Shown here piece by piece: positions 4,966 through 5,189 of a stretch of 5,189 nt of DNA; positions within the stretch are counted from its first letter, which is position 1, and each line of letters opens with the position of its first letter. Location: positions 1 to 5,189 of the forward strand of contig DASTYE010000221.1 in assembly GCA_035765135.1 (NCBI GenBank), given 5' to 3'. The DNA comes from JAICNG01 sp035765135. GTDB lineage: Bacteria; Gemmatimonadota; Gemmatimonadetes; Gemmatimonadales; Gemmatimonadaceae. The notes beneath the pieces were generated by a model. It did not search any database, was not told the origin of the DNA, and saw only the letters and a program-made list of their open reading frames with translations. The position numbers and the translations under genes were made by a program.

Positions 4966-5097
4966 CGCCGCATTTCACCTGCGAGCGGTCTGCCCCGAAG
5001 GGGCAGGGCGCTCCGTCGTCGCGCGGAGCGCGACGGGTAGTAAATGCGATGGCTTCCTTAACACTCGCGCTCGACAGCCTGCAGCGGCTAGTTATAC
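4960..5097 (-). other. attC recombination site (138 bp)
   Basis: Minus strand: R'' GTATAAC (5097-5091) and R' GTTCTGC (4966-4960) pair at five of seven positions. GCCGC (5088-5084) pairs with GCGGC (4971-4967), CTG (5077-5075) with CAG (4981-4979), a single T (5074) bulges, and CGAGCG (5073-5068) pairs with CGCTCG (4987-4982). The outer L arms have an internal loop. The middle has CGTCGCGC-GGA-GCGCGACG (5017-5035) and CTGCCCC-GAA-GGGGCAG (4990-5006). The right half (plus strand about 5046-5097) is clearly related to 4290-4343 in the neighbouring site. Confidence 0.75.
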
Positions 5098-5189
5098 AGC
5101 CCTACTCCGACGCCCCGGCGCAGCGAGCGCGGAATCCGGACTCCACGATGCTCTTCAAGGGGTTGCTCTTCAAGAGCGCGCATTACGAG
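5098..5189. other. Edge of a further cassette, content unresolved
   Basis: On the minus strand one frame is open from the right edge to a TAG at 5090-5088 inside the attC spacer, and another reads LLKSNPLKSIVESGFRA before TAG at 5104-5102 but has a TAA near the edge. On the plus strand an ATG at 5148 opens MLFKGLLFKSAHYE to the edge without a good ribosome site. A direct repeat TGCTCTTCAAG (5149-5159 and 5164-5174) lies in all of them. None can be called a gene from this much sequence. Confidence 0.3.

Noticed and set aside
834..5097. Array direction on the plus strand
   Set aside because: Plus-strand cores such as GTTAGGC (1762-1768) look good, but bulged bases fall in the wrong arm in all sites and the lipoprotein cassette would have its gene reversed. 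Kept only as an alternative.
5148..5189. Plus-strand gene start MLFKGLLFK at the right edge
   Set aside because: Only 14 codons are visible, with no good ribosome site, and competing minus frames fit the inferred cassette direction better.
1..5189. CRISPR array, tRNA, rRNA or insertion sequence
   Set aside because: No regularly spaced repeats, cloverleaf-like segments, rRNA sequence or transposase motifs were seen on either strand.

Overview
The window is a G+C-rich bacterial chromosome or plasmid segment that reads best as part of an integron gene-cassette array. No integrase, rRNA or tRNA is visible, so the host cannot be named. The mix of ArsR/SRPBCC, HxlR/flavodoxin, NTF2-like and tautomerase genes plus long attC sites fits a soil or sediment bacterium with a sedentary chromosomal integron (Gemmatimonadota, Acidobacteriota or a gammaproteobacterium are all possible).

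Three convincing attC-like recombination sites (1672-1768, 4207-4343, 4960-5097) and one degenerate one (834-953) punctuate the genes. In all four, the bulged bases that normally lie in the R''-L'' arm fall there only when the site is read on the minus strand. The array therefore probably runs right to left, and an integrase, if present, should lie beyond position 5189.

Layout from left to right: (1) 1-839, a minus-strand ArsR-type repressor overlapping an SRPBCC/AHSA1 gene that leaves the window, with a leaderless-type promoter and a perfect inverted-repeat operator at the repressor start. (2) 840-1677, a higBA toxin-antitoxin cassette on the plus strand with its own strong promoter; the toxin gene has an in-frame TGA at codon 8 and a +1 frameshift at CTTTGA, while the antitoxin is intact. 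(3) 1678-4212, a large cassette with a decayed metallo-beta-lactamase-fold gene and an HxlR regulator on the minus strand, and a divergent plus-strand operon of flavodoxin-like reductase, NTF2-like protein and 4-oxalocrotonate-type tautomerase. Strong GTTAC/GTAAC palindromes sit in the divergent region. (4) 4213-4965, a single minus-strand gene for an unrecognised lipoprotein, in the textbook position for a cassette gene. (5) 4966-5189, attC and the end of a further unresolved cassette.

Functionally the window holds self-contained regulated modules: an autoregulated ArsR pair, an autoregulated toxin-antitoxin pair and an HxlR-controlled redox/electrophile operon. Three of the modules run against the inferred array direction or carry their own control signals, as expected for cassettes far from an integron promoter. 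The degraded toxin, the decayed hydrolase and the degenerate attC suggest an old, sedentary part of the array.
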